The position numbers and the translations under genes are program-made. The notes beneath the pieces are model-generated. The model was given only the letters and a program-made list of their open reading frames with translations. It did no database searches and was not told the origin of the DNA. A stretch of DNA of 64,000 nt from SZUA-430 sp031413635 (GTDB lineage Bacteria > Pseudomonadota > Alphaproteobacteria > Micropepsales > Micropepsaceae): NCBI GenBank assembly GCA_031413635.1, contig JANOFM010000298.1, forward strand, positions 1 to 64,000. The letters run 5' to 3'. This document shows, piece by piece, positions 23,948 to 32,321 of this stretch (position 1 is the stretch's first letter; each line of letters opens with the position of its first letter).

Positions 23948-25219
23948 TCAGCCCGCTTGCTTGGCGGGCTTGGCGTCGGTCTCAACGTAGTCGAGATCGA
24001 CCGAGAACGTCTCGCGCAACATCACCAGCGCATAGAGCGCCAAGACCGCAACCAGCAATCCGACAATTTCCGCCGCGTTGACGATTCCGACATCGGGCCG
24101 GAGATAGGCAAACAGAGCCACGATCGGCACCGTCGCCCCGCGCACGAAATTCGGCACCGAGGTCGCAACCGTCGCGCGCAGATTGGTGCCGAACTGTTCG
24201 GCTGCGACCGTCACCAACATCGCCCAATAGGCCGTGAAGAAGCCGACGATGAAGATCCAACTATAGAGCGTCGCCGCACTCGAGATCGGCGCATGGAATA
24301 CCGCGGCCAACGACGCCAGCGTGCCGATCAGGAATATCCCCACCGCTTGTTTGCGGCTGCGCAACCACTGACTGAGCAGCCCATTGGCGACACTGCCCAG
24401 CGTGATGCCGCAATAGAACCAAAACACCGACGTGCCGGTGATGATCGTCTCGCCTATGCCGAGCGCGACGGCAAGTTCCGGCGAGAACGTCACGACGATG
24501 GCCAGCGAATACCAAATCGGCAATCCGACCAGGATGGAATTGACATAGCGCCCGAAGCGATCCCACGAGGTGAACAGCATGAAAAAATTGCCGCGCGAAA
24601 CATGACCCTGTCCCGCCAGCGCCTTGAAGATCCCAGACTCCGCCACCGACATGCGCAACGCCAGCAACGACAGGCCGAGAAGGCCGCCGACGATGTAAGC
24701 CCAGCGCCAAGAGAAGTACTCGTAGACCAAGGCCGCCGCCACCGCGCCCGCAACGCCGGTCGCGACAACGATGGTCGTGCCGTAACCGCGCGTGTTCTTG
24801 GGCAACAACTCCGACACCAGCGTAATGCCGCCGCCGATCTCGCCCGCAAGGCCGACGCCCGTGATGAACCGCAACAGCGCGTATTGGTCGATCGGCGAAA
24901 TGACGGCATCCACGCCCGGCCCGAATTGCCCGACGAAGCCGTTCAAAATATTGCCGACCGAATAAAGCAGGATCGACCCGAACAACAGCTCGATGCGCCC
25001 GACCTTGTCGCCGATCACGCCCCACAACACGCCGCCGACCAAAAACCCGCCCATCTGCATGTTGAGCAGATAGCCGCCGACGGTCACCAGTTCGTCGCCG
25101 GAAAGCCCGAGGTCCGTCAGGCTGGGCACCCGCAGGATCGAAAACAGGATCAGGTCGTAAACATCGACGAAATAGCCGAGCGCGGACACAAGAATGGCAA
25201 GGCGAATGTTGTTCGTCAT
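23948..25219 (-). CDS. Major facilitator superfamily transporter (metabolite:H+ symporter type)
   Basis: A 423-residue polytopic protein with about twelve hydrophobic segments. It starts MTNNIRLAILVSALGYFVDV and has the MFS loop 2-3 motif GDKVGRIELLFGSI, the GEIGGGITLVSELLPKNTRG segment in helix 5 and a long central cytoplasmic loop. This pattern resembles the MHS/sugar-porter-like branch carrying organic acids or related metabolites; the substrate is not predictable. The frame is open to 25309; ATGs at 25219 and 25231 are possible, and 25219 fits relatives better. Confidence 0.88.
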   Translation of the reverse strand: MTNNIRLAILVSALGYFVDVYDLILFSILRVPSLTDLGLSGDELVTVGGYLLNMQMGGFLVGGVLWGVIGDKVGRIELLFGSILLYSVGNILNGFVGQFGPGVDAVISPIDQYALLRFITGVGLAGEIGGGITLVSELLPKNTRGYGTTIVVATGVAGAVAAALVYEYFSWRWAYIVGGLLGLSLLALRMSVAESGIFKALAGQGHVSRGNFFMLFTSWDRFGRYVNSILVGLPIWYSLAIVVTFSPELAVALGIGETIITGTSVFWFYCGITLGSVANGLLSQWLRSRKQAVGIFLIGTLASLAAVFHAPISSAATLYSWIFIVGFFTAYWAMLVTVAAEQFGTNLRATVATSVPNFVRGATVPIVALFAYLRPDVGIVNAAEIVGLLVAVLALYALVMLRETFSVDLDYVETDAKPAKQAG

Positions 25220-25514
25220 CGGTGGACGCATCCCGCAGGTCGATTGTGGTCTATGACGCGCCGCCGACGATCCCCTCGAACCGAAGCAGCGCCCGAGAAG
25301 AAACCACAATGCGTTGACCGCGCCGCCGCATCAAGGGTGCGCTGCATCGGACAAATCCCCGTGGGTCCCGGGCGCCAGTCGGGCCGACTGCCGAAGAGTT
25401 GGCTTGCGAGACTTAAGACCGGAGATTCAGGAGTGGTGCGCCTGGCACCCGGACTCCACGGGTCCCCGCGTCCCGCACTGTCACCGTCGTTTCATTTTGC
25501 CAACGCATCGCCCT

Positions 25515-26000
25515 TCATAAGTCCTTCGGCGTCAGCTTGGCACGCAGCTCTCGCACGCGATCGAGCAGCGGCTGCAGCGCTTCGACCCCTGCGCCGTGGT
25601 CGAACTTTACCGTCTTGGTGCCGCCCGGACCAACGACAGACAGGGACTCGGCCCCACCATCGGCGCAATCCGGACAGCCGATCACGTCCGGCAAACCATC
25701 GAATTTTGCGGCCTTGGCGAGACGCACAATCTCTTGCCATTCGCTGGCGCTAAGGGATGTCGTTGCGCGCTGCGCGGGAAGATTTGCGCCATCGCCGCGC
25801 CCCCCGCCCTCGCGCACCAGCACGGCTTGCCCTGCCGAAATCTCAAGCCGCGTCGAACAATAACCCACGCACATGCCGAACGACGTCGTCGACACCACGC
25901 GCTCGACGCCGCTCGCAGCCGTCGTCCCGCTATCGCAGGCCGCAACGCCCAGAGCCACCGCGAGGGCAACGACCAATCCAAAACGCGCTCGAAAGTTCAT
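25515..26000 (-). CDS. Predicted lipoprotein of unknown function
   Basis: A 161-residue protein with a lipoprotein signal peptide: FRARFGLVVALAVALGVAAC, lipidated Cys at position 22. The mature part has two cysteine pairs (GMCVGYCSTRLEI and IGCPDCADGGAESL) and a central helix EWQEIVRLAKAAKFDGLPDV. The MCVGYC...EI pattern with a later CPDCADGGAE resembles small periplasmic proteins of unknown function. About 295 bp without a gene separate it from the MFS gene; only weak short frames lie there. Confidence 0.7.
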   Translation of the reverse strand: MNFRARFGLVVALAVALGVAACDSGTTAASGVERVVSTTSFGMCVGYCSTRLEISAGQAVLVREGGGRGDGANLPAQRATTSLSASEWQEIVRLAKAAKFDGLPDVIGCPDCADGGAESLSVVGPGGTKTVKFDHGAGVEALQPLLDRVRELRAKLTPKDL

Positions 26001-26171
26001 CGCCTACTCCTGAAACTCAGGTGACAGCATAGCAATTTCCGGGATCGCACTATTGCGGAATGTCTATTGTACCGCCGAATTCCCTTGCTCTGGCAGCCGG
26101 CGCTCCCAAGAACCCGGACGAGATAAGTTCTGGACGCTGGTCCCCCGGCATCCCGAAAACCAAGATTTTCT

Positions 26172-26199
26172 TTGACAAGTTCACGAAATGTTCTATCCT
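26172..26199 (+). promoter_or_regulatory. Sigma-70 type promoter before the DUF3631-like gene
   Basis: TTGACA (26172-26177), a 16-base spacer and TATCCT (26194-26199). The expected transcript start is about 26206, which leaves a ~28-base leader before the ATG at 26234 and excludes the earlier ATG at 26060 as the start from this promoter. Confidence 0.55.
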
Positions 26200-26233
26200 C
26201 GCACGCACCCTCCGAAACAACGGTCCACCGGCG

Positions 26234-27394
26234 ATGTCTCCATGGGAGAGCCTTGCCCTCGTCCATCGTCAGGCGCTGCTCGACGACGGGCAAGTGACAC
26301 CGGCTGCACCGGGCCCCCAGTCGCTCATCGACCGCGCCCGCGCGCTCATCGCCCGCTACCTGGCCGAGCCGCCCGCCGCCATCGACACGCTGATCTTCTG
26401 GTGCCTGCACACCTGGGCGCACGCGCGTTTCGATGTGTCCCCGCGTCTCATTCTGCACGGGCGCGATCCGCGCGCTGATCATGGACGGGCGCTGCGTCTG
26501 CTGCGCTGGCTGACCCCGAACCCGCGCCTCGTCTCGCGCGCGACGGCAAGCACGGTTCTCGATCTGCTTGCGCACGAACGCCCGACGCTGCTGTTCGACG
26601 ATGCGGCAAACGCCATCCTGTTGCGCCGCGACATGCGCGTGCTGATCGCGGCGGGTGCGCGCCAGGACGGCATGTTCCTCGGCCAACGCGGCCGGCGCAA
26701 GGGGTCCGCCTTTCGTCGCTGCGCCGCGCCACTCGCGCTTGCGACCAGCCTTCCGCCGCCCGAAACCGTGCTGGCGCATGCGATCGTTCTGCCGATGGCG
26801 CCCGCACTCGTCGGCGGCGGTGCCGAGCGGCCCGCAATCGGCGAGCCGCCCGACGATGCACGTGCCCTCCGCGCGGAAATTCAAGCCTTTGCCCAACACC
26901 TCGCACAGCGCGACCTCGCGCTCACCGCGCCGCTGCCGCCGTTCCTGTCGGCTTCGGCGCGCGAAACTTGGGCGCCGCTCTTTGCGCTCGCCCACGCCAT
27001 CGGCGGCGAGGCGGAGGCTTCGATTCGCGCCGCCGCAAGCCAGTTCGCCTCGCCCGAGCATCTGGAGCCGCCGACCTCGGCGCTCGCCCTGCTGCGCGCC
27101 ATCCGCCGCCTCGCCGGCATTGACGGCCAACCGGTGTCGAGCAAGTTACTTGTTGAGCAGCTGACCGGCGATCCGGACGGTCCCTGGGTCGCCTGCGATT
27201 GGGGCGCCAAACTGACTCCGCGCGGAATCGCCCAACGCCTGGCCCGCTTCGACCTCAAGCCTCAAATCATCCACCCGGCGAACGCACCGTCGTTCCGGGG
27301 ATACAAGGCCGACGCTTTGCTCAACGCGTTCGCGCGCTATCTCGACGATCCCGTTGCGATCGCGGTTTTGCGGTGCGAGGGGAGGGCGGAATAA
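26234..27394 (+). CDS. DUF3631-like protein with a degenerate helicase/ATPase core
   Basis: A ~386-residue protein. The C-terminus (ACDWGAKLTPRGIAQRLARF, then SFRGYKADALLNAFARYL) matches the end of DUF3631 proteins, which usually follow or form part of primase-helicase-like ATPases on mobile elements. The N-terminal half keeps the layout of that ATPase, but the P-loop region reads LHGRDPRADHGRALRLL, with no GK[ST], and the Walker B position reads PTLLFDDAAN. The following AAGARQDGMFLGQR and RRCAAPLALAT segments parallel the lgiLNaGh and fgPkAlA segments of relatives. ATP hydrolysis is therefore unlikely. No phage or plasmid gene is nearby. The ATG at 26234 is chosen because a promoter lies within the longer open frame from 26060. 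Confidence 0.6.
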   Translation: MSPWESLALVHRQALLDDGQVTPAAPGPQSLIDRARALIARYLAEPPAAIDTLIFWCLHTWAHARFDVSPRLILHGRDPRADHGRALRLLRWLTPNPRLVSRATASTVLDLLAHERPTLLFDDAANAILLRRDMRVLIAAGARQDGMFLGQRGRRKGSAFRRCAAPLALATSLPPPETVLAHAIVLPMAPALVGGGAERPAIGEPPDDARALRAEIQAFAQHLAQRDLALTAPLPPFLSASARETWAPLFALAHAIGGEAEASIRAAASQFASPEHLEPPTSALALLRAIRRLAGIDGQPVSSKLLVEQLTGDPDGPWVACDWGAKLTPRGIAQRLARFDLKPQIIHPANAPSFRGYKADALLNAFARYLDDPVAIAVLRCEGRAE

Positions 27395-27395
27395 C

Positions 27396-27428
27396 GGATG
27401 CCGAACGCATTTCGAACGGATTCCGAAC
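27396..27428. repeat. Three 11-bp tandem repeats behind the DUF3631-like gene
   Basis: Units GGATGCCGAAC, GCATTTCGAAC and GGATTCCGAAC run head to tail just after the stop at 27394, followed by a weaker fourth unit and two further GAACGGAT/AACGGAT copies to about 27473. The period of one helical turn is notable, but the array is short and imperfect. Confidence 0.6.
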
Positions 27429-27517
27429 GGCAAGAACCGCGGAAATCAGCGGCGCGAACGGATATAACGGATTCGATTTCGCAAACTTCGCAGCCGGCCT
27501 TGACCCGTTCGCCGGGT

Positions 27518-28255
27518 CTAAACCCGTTTCAAGGCCATCCAGCCCGCCGCTGTGCGCGCCTCAAGCGGACCGAAGCGCGCCTTGTAGGCCATCTTTGGGC
27601 TGCCTTCGATCCAATAGCCGAGATAGACGTAAGGCAAACCCCGAGCGCGCGCCTGCTCGATGTGGTCGAGAACCATGTGCGTGCCCAGGCTGCGCCCGCC
27701 GTGTTCGGGTCCGAAGAAGCTGTAGACCATCGACAACCCGTCGCTCAGCTGATCAGTCAACGCCACCGCGACCAGGTCGCCGGCATCGGGCCCGCCGCGA
27801 TGGCGGTATTCCACCAGATGCGTTTCGACGGCGGAATCTTCGACCATCGCCACATAGTCGAACATCGTCATGTCCGACATGCCGCCACCCTCGTGACGCT
27901 CGTCCAGATAACGGCGCAGCAGCGTGAATTGCTCTTCCGTCGCCCACGGATCGACAACCTCGCCGATCAAATCTGCGTTGCGCGCGCTGACCCGTTGGAA
28001 CGAGCGCGACGGCTCGAACGCGTCCACGATCACCCGCACCGAAACGCAGGCCTGACACGCCTCGCACGAAGGTTTGTAGGCGATGTTTTGGCTGCGGCGA
28101 AAGCCGGCATGGGTCAATGCGTCGTTGAGCGAACGCGCCGCCTCGCCCGACAGGCGGGTGAAAACCTTGCGCTCCATCCGGCCCGAAAGGTACGGGCAGG
28201 GGGCGGGGGAGGTCAGATAGAACTGAGGAAACCTGGTCCTCAATTGCTCGGTCAA
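27518..28255 (-). CDS. bpt: Leucyl/arginyl-tRNA--protein transferase Bpt (ATE1-like)
   Basis: A ~245-residue N-end-rule enzyme that transfers leucine from Leu-tRNA to proteins with N-terminal Asp or Glu, marking them for ClpAP. Family features are PQFYLTSPAPCPYLSGRMER, CEACQACVSVRVIVDAF, YSFFGPEHGGRSLGTHMV and YVYLGYWIEGSPKMAYKARF. The frame is open to a GTG at 28366, but the family N-terminus begins near RFPQFYL. The TTG at 28255 has a GGAG nine bases upstream and gives a nine-residue lead, so it is chosen. Confidence 0.93.
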   Translation of the reverse strand: MTEQLRTRFPQFYLTSPAPCPYLSGRMERKVFTRLSGEAARSLNDALTHAGFRRSQNIAYKPSCEACQACVSVRVIVDAFEPSRSFQRVSARNADLIGEVVDPWATEEQFTLLRRYLDERHEGGGMSDMTMFDYVAMVEDSAVETHLVEYRHRGGPDAGDLVAVALTDQLSDGLSMVYSFFGPEHGGRSLGTHMVLDHIEQARARGLPYVYLGYWIEGSPKMAYKARFGPLEARTAAGWMALKRV

Positions 28256-28380
28256 ATCGCGCAACTCCGCCAAAAACCGCCCGCGAAGCACCGCGAAGCA
28301 GTCAACTCCGGCAAATCTCACACAGACGGGCCGCCATGAAAACAGCGTTCCGCGGAGAATTTGCACGCGTGAAAGTTGAG

Positions 28381-29259
28381 CTAGTCGCCTGGCGGCAGAA
28401 CGGGCGCCTCGCGCAGCAGGACGATGCTGATACGCCGGTTGGCGGAAGCCATCGGGTTGTCGGGATAGAGCGGATCGGAACCGGCTTTGCCGGCGACTTC
28501 GGAGATCCGGTCTTGGTTAAGGCCCCCATCCTCGAGCACCTTCAAACTTGCGTTCGCGCGCGCCGAGGAAAGGTCCCAATTCGAGTAACCGCCGGGACCC
28601 GAAAACGTCGCGCCATCGGTATAACCGGCAATGGCGATGCGGTTGGGAAGGACGCTGGCGAGTTTGCCCACTTCCTGCAGCAGGCGCTGGATCCGCGGCG
28701 TCGGTTGGGCGCTGCCGGGCTCGAACATCGAGCGCCCGTCTTGGTCGACGAGCTGAATGCGCACGCCTTCCGGCGTTTCGTCGATCAGCACGTGCTTGGA
28801 CAGCTCGGCCAAATCGGGCTGGTCTTGCATCGCCTGGCGCAGACGCGCCGCGGCTTGCTCAAGCGCCTCGCTCTGACGGGTCTGCGCCTTGCTCGCGGCG
28901 GCGTCGGCGGCGACTTTGGTTTTGTCCTTAGCCTCGTCCGCGGGCGACTTCTGCTTGACCTGCGCTTGCACGCTCAACGAGCCTTCGCCCTTTTGACCGT
29001 CGTCGGACGCCGACGTGCCGCTCAAAATCGCGCCGTTCCCCGATTCAGATCGCGTCACCGCTTCCGGCGCGAAATAGTCGGCGATGCCGCGCTTCTGCTC
29101 GGGCGTGGTCGTGTTGATCAGCCACATCAAAAGAAAGAACGCCATCATCGCGGTCACGAAGTCGGCATAGGCGACTTTCCACGCGCCGCCGTGATGGCCG
29201 CCGTGCCCGCCCTTCTTGATCTTCTTGATGATCGTGACGTTGTTGGTGTTGCTCGCCAT
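28381..29259 (-). CDS. motB: Flagellar motor stator protein MotB
   Basis: A 292-residue protein: a short cytoplasmic lysine-rich start (IIKKIKKGGHGGHHGG), one membrane helix with the proton-binding Asp (AYADFVTAMMAFFLLMWLIN), a charged linker and a C-terminal OmpA-like peptidoglycan-binding domain (IAIAGYTDGATFSG, NWDLSSARANASLKVLEDGG, NPMASANRRISIVLL). It anchors the MotA/MotB proton channel to the cell wall. No motA or other flagellar gene is in the window; the neighbours are bpt and a flavin reductase gene. The histidine-glycine patch GGHGGHHGG is usual in alphaproteobacterial MotB. Confidence 0.93.
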   Translation of the reverse strand: MASNTNNVTIIKKIKKGGHGGHHGGAWKVAYADFVTAMMAFFLLMWLINTTTPEQKRGIADYFAPEAVTRSESGNGAILSGTSASDDGQKGEGSLSVQAQVKQKSPADEAKDKTKVAADAAASKAQTRQSEALEQAAARLRQAMQDQPDLAELSKHVLIDETPEGVRIQLVDQDGRSMFEPGSAQPTPRIQRLLQEVGKLASVLPNRIAIAGYTDGATFSGPGGYSNWDLSSARANASLKVLEDGGLNQDRISEVAGKAGSDPLYPDNPMASANRRISIVLLREAPVLPPGD

Positions 29260-29365
29260 AGTCCACGCGGCCTTGCCATCGGCAGGGCTAAAGTTTTACT
29301 TCGCTTAAGCGGCGACTATGACCGATCAGCCGTTAATGTGCCGTTCAACACCGGAAAGCGCGTAG

Positions 29366-29854
29366 ATGAGCCTGGATTCCCGAGCCTTTCGCGACGCCCT
29401 AGGCCAATTCGCAACGGGGGTCGCCGTTGTCTCCGCGCGCGCACCCACGGGCGAGGCGATCGGTCTGACCATCAATTCTTTCGCCTCGGTGTCGCTCGAT
29501 CCGCCGCTGATTTTGTGGAGCCTCGACCGCGCCTCGGACCGCTTCCAGACCTTCATGCACGCCAGGCATTTCGCGGTAAATGTGCTCAGCGAGGACTGCA
29601 CCGCCCTGTCGCAGCGCCTGTCGCGCAAAGGCGAACGCGCACTCGACGCAGAGCAATTAACGAAAGGCAAACACGATCTGCCGGTGCTGGAGCGTGCGCT
29701 GTCTCACTTCGAATGCAGCGTCGAGGCCCGCCACGACGGCGGCGATCACGTCATCTTCGTCGGCCGCGTGTTGAGCTTCGGTCGCAATGCGAAACTCAAG
29801 CCGCTGCTCTACTTTCGCGGCCACTATCGCGGATTGGCCGAACGCGAAGGCTGA
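29366..29854 (+). CDS. Flavin reductase-like FMN-binding protein
   Basis: A 162-residue protein of the flavin reductase/styrene monooxygenase component B family. It shows RDALGQFATGVAVVSARA, IGLTINSFASVSLDPPLILW, RHFAVNVLSEDCTALSQRLS and a final DHVIFVGRVLSFG. Such proteins supply reduced flavin to a partner monooxygenase, but no such partner is adjacent. The 3' end overlaps the convergent penicillin acylase-family gene by 31 bp. Confidence 0.85.
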   Translation: MSLDSRAFRDALGQFATGVAVVSARAPTGEAIGLTINSFASVSLDPPLILWSLDRASDRFQTFMHARHFAVNVLSEDCTALSQRLSRKGERALDAEQLTKGKHDLPVLERALSHFECSVEARHDGGDHVIFVGRVLSFGRNAKLKPLLYFRGHYRGLAEREG

Positions 29855-32274
29855 AGCACCAGCGTTGCCGCCGCGCGGCGCTCGATCTCCGCCGCATCCG
29901 TCGTCATCGCAAGATATTCGCCGCGCGCCCATCGCGGCGCCAAATCGCCGTAGTGTGGCGAATAAACGTTGCCGCTCTGCCCTGTCGCGATCATGAAGAT
30001 CGACTTGTTCGGCTCGGCCAGATCGTAGACCGCGCGATAGCCGCTGCCGTGCACGGCCGCAAACGGCTCGCGGTTCGAATAACGATAGGCAGCGCGCTGG
30101 ATCGCGGAGTTGCCGCCGCCCATGGGCTCGCGCAAACCGAACACGTCTCGCAACACTGGCACGAACCCGAAGGGTGTGTGCGAAAACGTCGCCCGATGCA
30201 CATCGCCCCAGCGCCACGCCGCCATGTCGCTGCCGTAAGCGTCGCTCAACTCCGCGACCGCGTCGGTCAGACTTTTCACGAGTATTTGACTGCATTTCTC
30301 GACGCGGTTCTTGGTCGCGACGTCGTCGCAAAACTGCGCCGCCGCGGGATCGCCCGCGACCACCGCGGCAATGAAGTCTGGCCGGTCGTTCCACACACGA
30401 TCGAACAGCTCGCCCAATTCGTCCGCGGCAAGCGCCCTGGTGAACGCCCGCATCCAGGCCGCGAAGATCAGCGGCTCGCCGCGGTCCGGCCGCATGTGCA
30501 TGTCCCAAGCTTTGAGCAAAGCAAGCGCTCGTCTTGCGCGCTCGTCACTCGGCGACGCAAGCTTGAGCATTCCCGGCAACACGTCCATCGCAAACCGCTC
30601 GCCGGTGTCGAGTTGCATCGCGCGAAAACTATCGACGCTGTGTTTCGGTTGCGCGTCGATCAGCGCTCTGATCCGTCGCGCGCGGTGTTCCGGGTCGAAG
30701 TCCAAGGCCACCAAATGCGGATAATCGGATCGCACGACATTGTTGTTGGCGGTCACGAACACATCGTTTTCGCGCCCCCACCAGCGCGGGCCTTCGGCCT
30801 GCGGGATCATGCCGATCCAATCGAAGCGAGGATCGCGCCCGTCGCCGGGCAACAATCCCCTGACCGGATTGTCCGCCCGCCGCATCGGGATGGAACCCGG
30901 CAGGGCCAATCCGATGTCGCCTTGATTATTCGCCAGGACAAAGCTCTGGATCGGCGCGCGATAGGTCGAGAAGCCACGCTCCAGCCCCGCGGGTGTAACG
31001 TCGCTATGGGTGAAGATCGCAAGCGCCGTCTCCAGCGTGCGGTCGTCGGCATCGAGCGCCGGCCACGCCAGCGACAGCGCATAGCCGTCCGGCACCAACG
31101 CCTTCAAGCGCGGCTCATCGGTCGGCAAGACGGGGCCGTGCCGCGTGCTCCGTATACGGATCGTCTTGTCGGCGCCGAGACGCACCTTGATGATCTCTTC
31201 GCGCACGGAGAACTTGCGCGTCGTGCGGGCGGAGTCGAAATAACTGTCGCGATCCTCCGCATCGATCTTTTCCCAATAGAGGTCTTGCGTATCGGCACCC
31301 GTCGTCGTCATGCCCCAGGCCAGATGATCCGTGCGCCCGGCGATGATCGCGGGGATGCCGGGGATCGATCCGCCGATCGCTTGCCCGCCCGGCCAGTTCA
31401 GATGCGCCAAATACCAAATCGCCGGCACGCTCAGCGGCAAATGCGGATCGTTGGCGAGCAGAGGCTTACCGCTCGTGGTGCGCGCGCCGCCGACCACCCA
31501 GTTGTTCGATGCGCCTTGGCGCTCCATCGAAGGCGCGATGGCATCGAGCGCATCCGCGAACTTCACCGCTTCGGCGGGCGCATAAGCGCGATAGGCTTCA
31601 ATCACTTCCTTCGGCAGCGGCGGATTGAACGCCGCCGCTTTCTCCGGCCCCAGCACCTTCAGCAATTGCAGCCGGAATATTTCTTGAAACGCGTTCGCCG
31701 ACAGTTGAACCGCAAGTCCTTTGAGCACCGCGACGGAGTCCGCCGCTCTCCACGCCTCCGGCTCGACGCCAAGCATGAAAAACTCCGGCGGCAACGGCTT
31801 GCCATTCTTGGGCCGCGCCGCATTCACGCCGGCTGCATAAGCGGCAAGCGCGGAACGCGCGTCGGGCGACAAACGTTCCGCCGCCTGTTCGGCAGCGCGG
31901 TAAAGCCCAAGCGTGCGCAGATATGTATCGGCGATGAGCGTCGCCGATCCGGCAACTTCGCTAAGGCGACCTTGGATCGTACGCCGTTGAAAATCCATCT
32001 GCCACAAGCGGTCTTGCCCGTGAACGAAGCCGAGCCCGAACAGAGCGTCGTTGCGGCTCTGCGCCGTGATGTGAGGCACGCCCTCCCTGTCGCGCACGAT
32101 GCGCACCGGCGCCGACACCCCCTCGACCTCGATTGTGCCATCGAGGTGAGGCATCGACCCGCGCAACGCGATCGTCGTTCCGGCGACAAACAGCGCCAGC
32201 ATGCCGAAGAAACCGATCAAGCCGAGGCCTGCAATTTTCAGTGCCCGTTTCATTCCTTGCGCCGTCCGCTCCAT
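29824..32274 (-). CDS. Penicillin acylase family N-terminal nucleophile hydrolase
   Basis: An 816-residue precursor with an N-terminal hydrophobic signal/anchor (IAGLGLIGFFGMLALFVAGT). It has the acylase A-chain (VRIVRDREGVPHITAQS, FGLGFVHGQDRLWQMDFQRR) and a predicted autocleavage site before Ser256 in ERQGASNNWVVGG, followed by KPLLANDPHLPLSVPAIWY and GMTTTGADTQDLYWEK of the B-chain. These periplasmic enzymes hydrolyse amides such as penicillins, acyl-homoserine lactones or other N-acyl compounds; sequence alone does not choose among them. The length is that of the family. Confidence 0.92.
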   Translation of the reverse strand: MERTAQGMKRALKIAGLGLIGFFGMLALFVAGTTIALRGSMPHLDGTIEVEGVSAPVRIVRDREGVPHITAQSRNDALFGLGFVHGQDRLWQMDFQRRTIQGRLSEVAGSATLIADTYLRTLGLYRAAEQAAERLSPDARSALAAYAAGVNAARPKNGKPLPPEFFMLGVEPEAWRAADSVAVLKGLAVQLSANAFQEIFRLQLLKVLGPEKAAAFNPPLPKEVIEAYRAYAPAEAVKFADALDAIAPSMERQGASNNWVVGGARTTSGKPLLANDPHLPLSVPAIWYLAHLNWPGGQAIGGSIPGIPAIIAGRTDHLAWGMTTTGADTQDLYWEKIDAEDRDSYFDSARTTRKFSVREEIIKVRLGADKTIRIRSTRHGPVLPTDEPRLKALVPDGYALSLAWPALDADDRTLETALAIFTHSDVTPAGLERGFSTYRAPIQSFVLANNQGDIGLALPGSIPMRRADNPVRGLLPGDGRDPRFDWIGMIPQAEGPRWWGRENDVFVTANNNVVRSDYPHLVALDFDPEHRARRIRALIDAQPKHSVDSFRAMQLDTGERFAMDVLPGMLKLASPSDERARRALALLKAWDMHMRPDRGEPLIFAAWMRAFTRALAADELGELFDRVWNDRPDFIAAVVAGDPAAAQFCDDVATKNRVEKCSQILVKSLTDAVAELSDAYGSDMAAWRWGDVHRATFSHTPFGFVPVLRDVFGLREPMGGGNSAIQRAAYRYSNREPFAAVHGSGYRAVYDLAEPNKSIFMIATGQSGNVYSPHYGDLAPRWARGEYLAMTTDAAEIERRAAATLVLQPSRSANPR

Positions 32275-32321
32275 CGCGCTAATCGCCCCATCAGTCTTCG
32301 CAAACTATCGGAAGGTACGCC

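Noticed and set aside
25220..25514. A short plus-strand frame between the MFS and lipoprotein genes
   Set aside because: Proline- and arginine-rich translation without domain or ribosome-binding site. Small hairpins are present, but no terminal repeats of a mobile element.
23957..25753. A 598-codon plus-strand open frame
   Set aside because: Antisense to the MFS gene, with a composition dominated by Arg, Asp, Gln and His and no recognisable fold.
26060..26233. N-terminal extension of the DUF3631-like gene from the ATG at 26060
   Set aside because: A sigma-70 type promoter (26172-26199) lies inside it, the stretch has no family similarity, and the ATG at 26234 fits the promoter.
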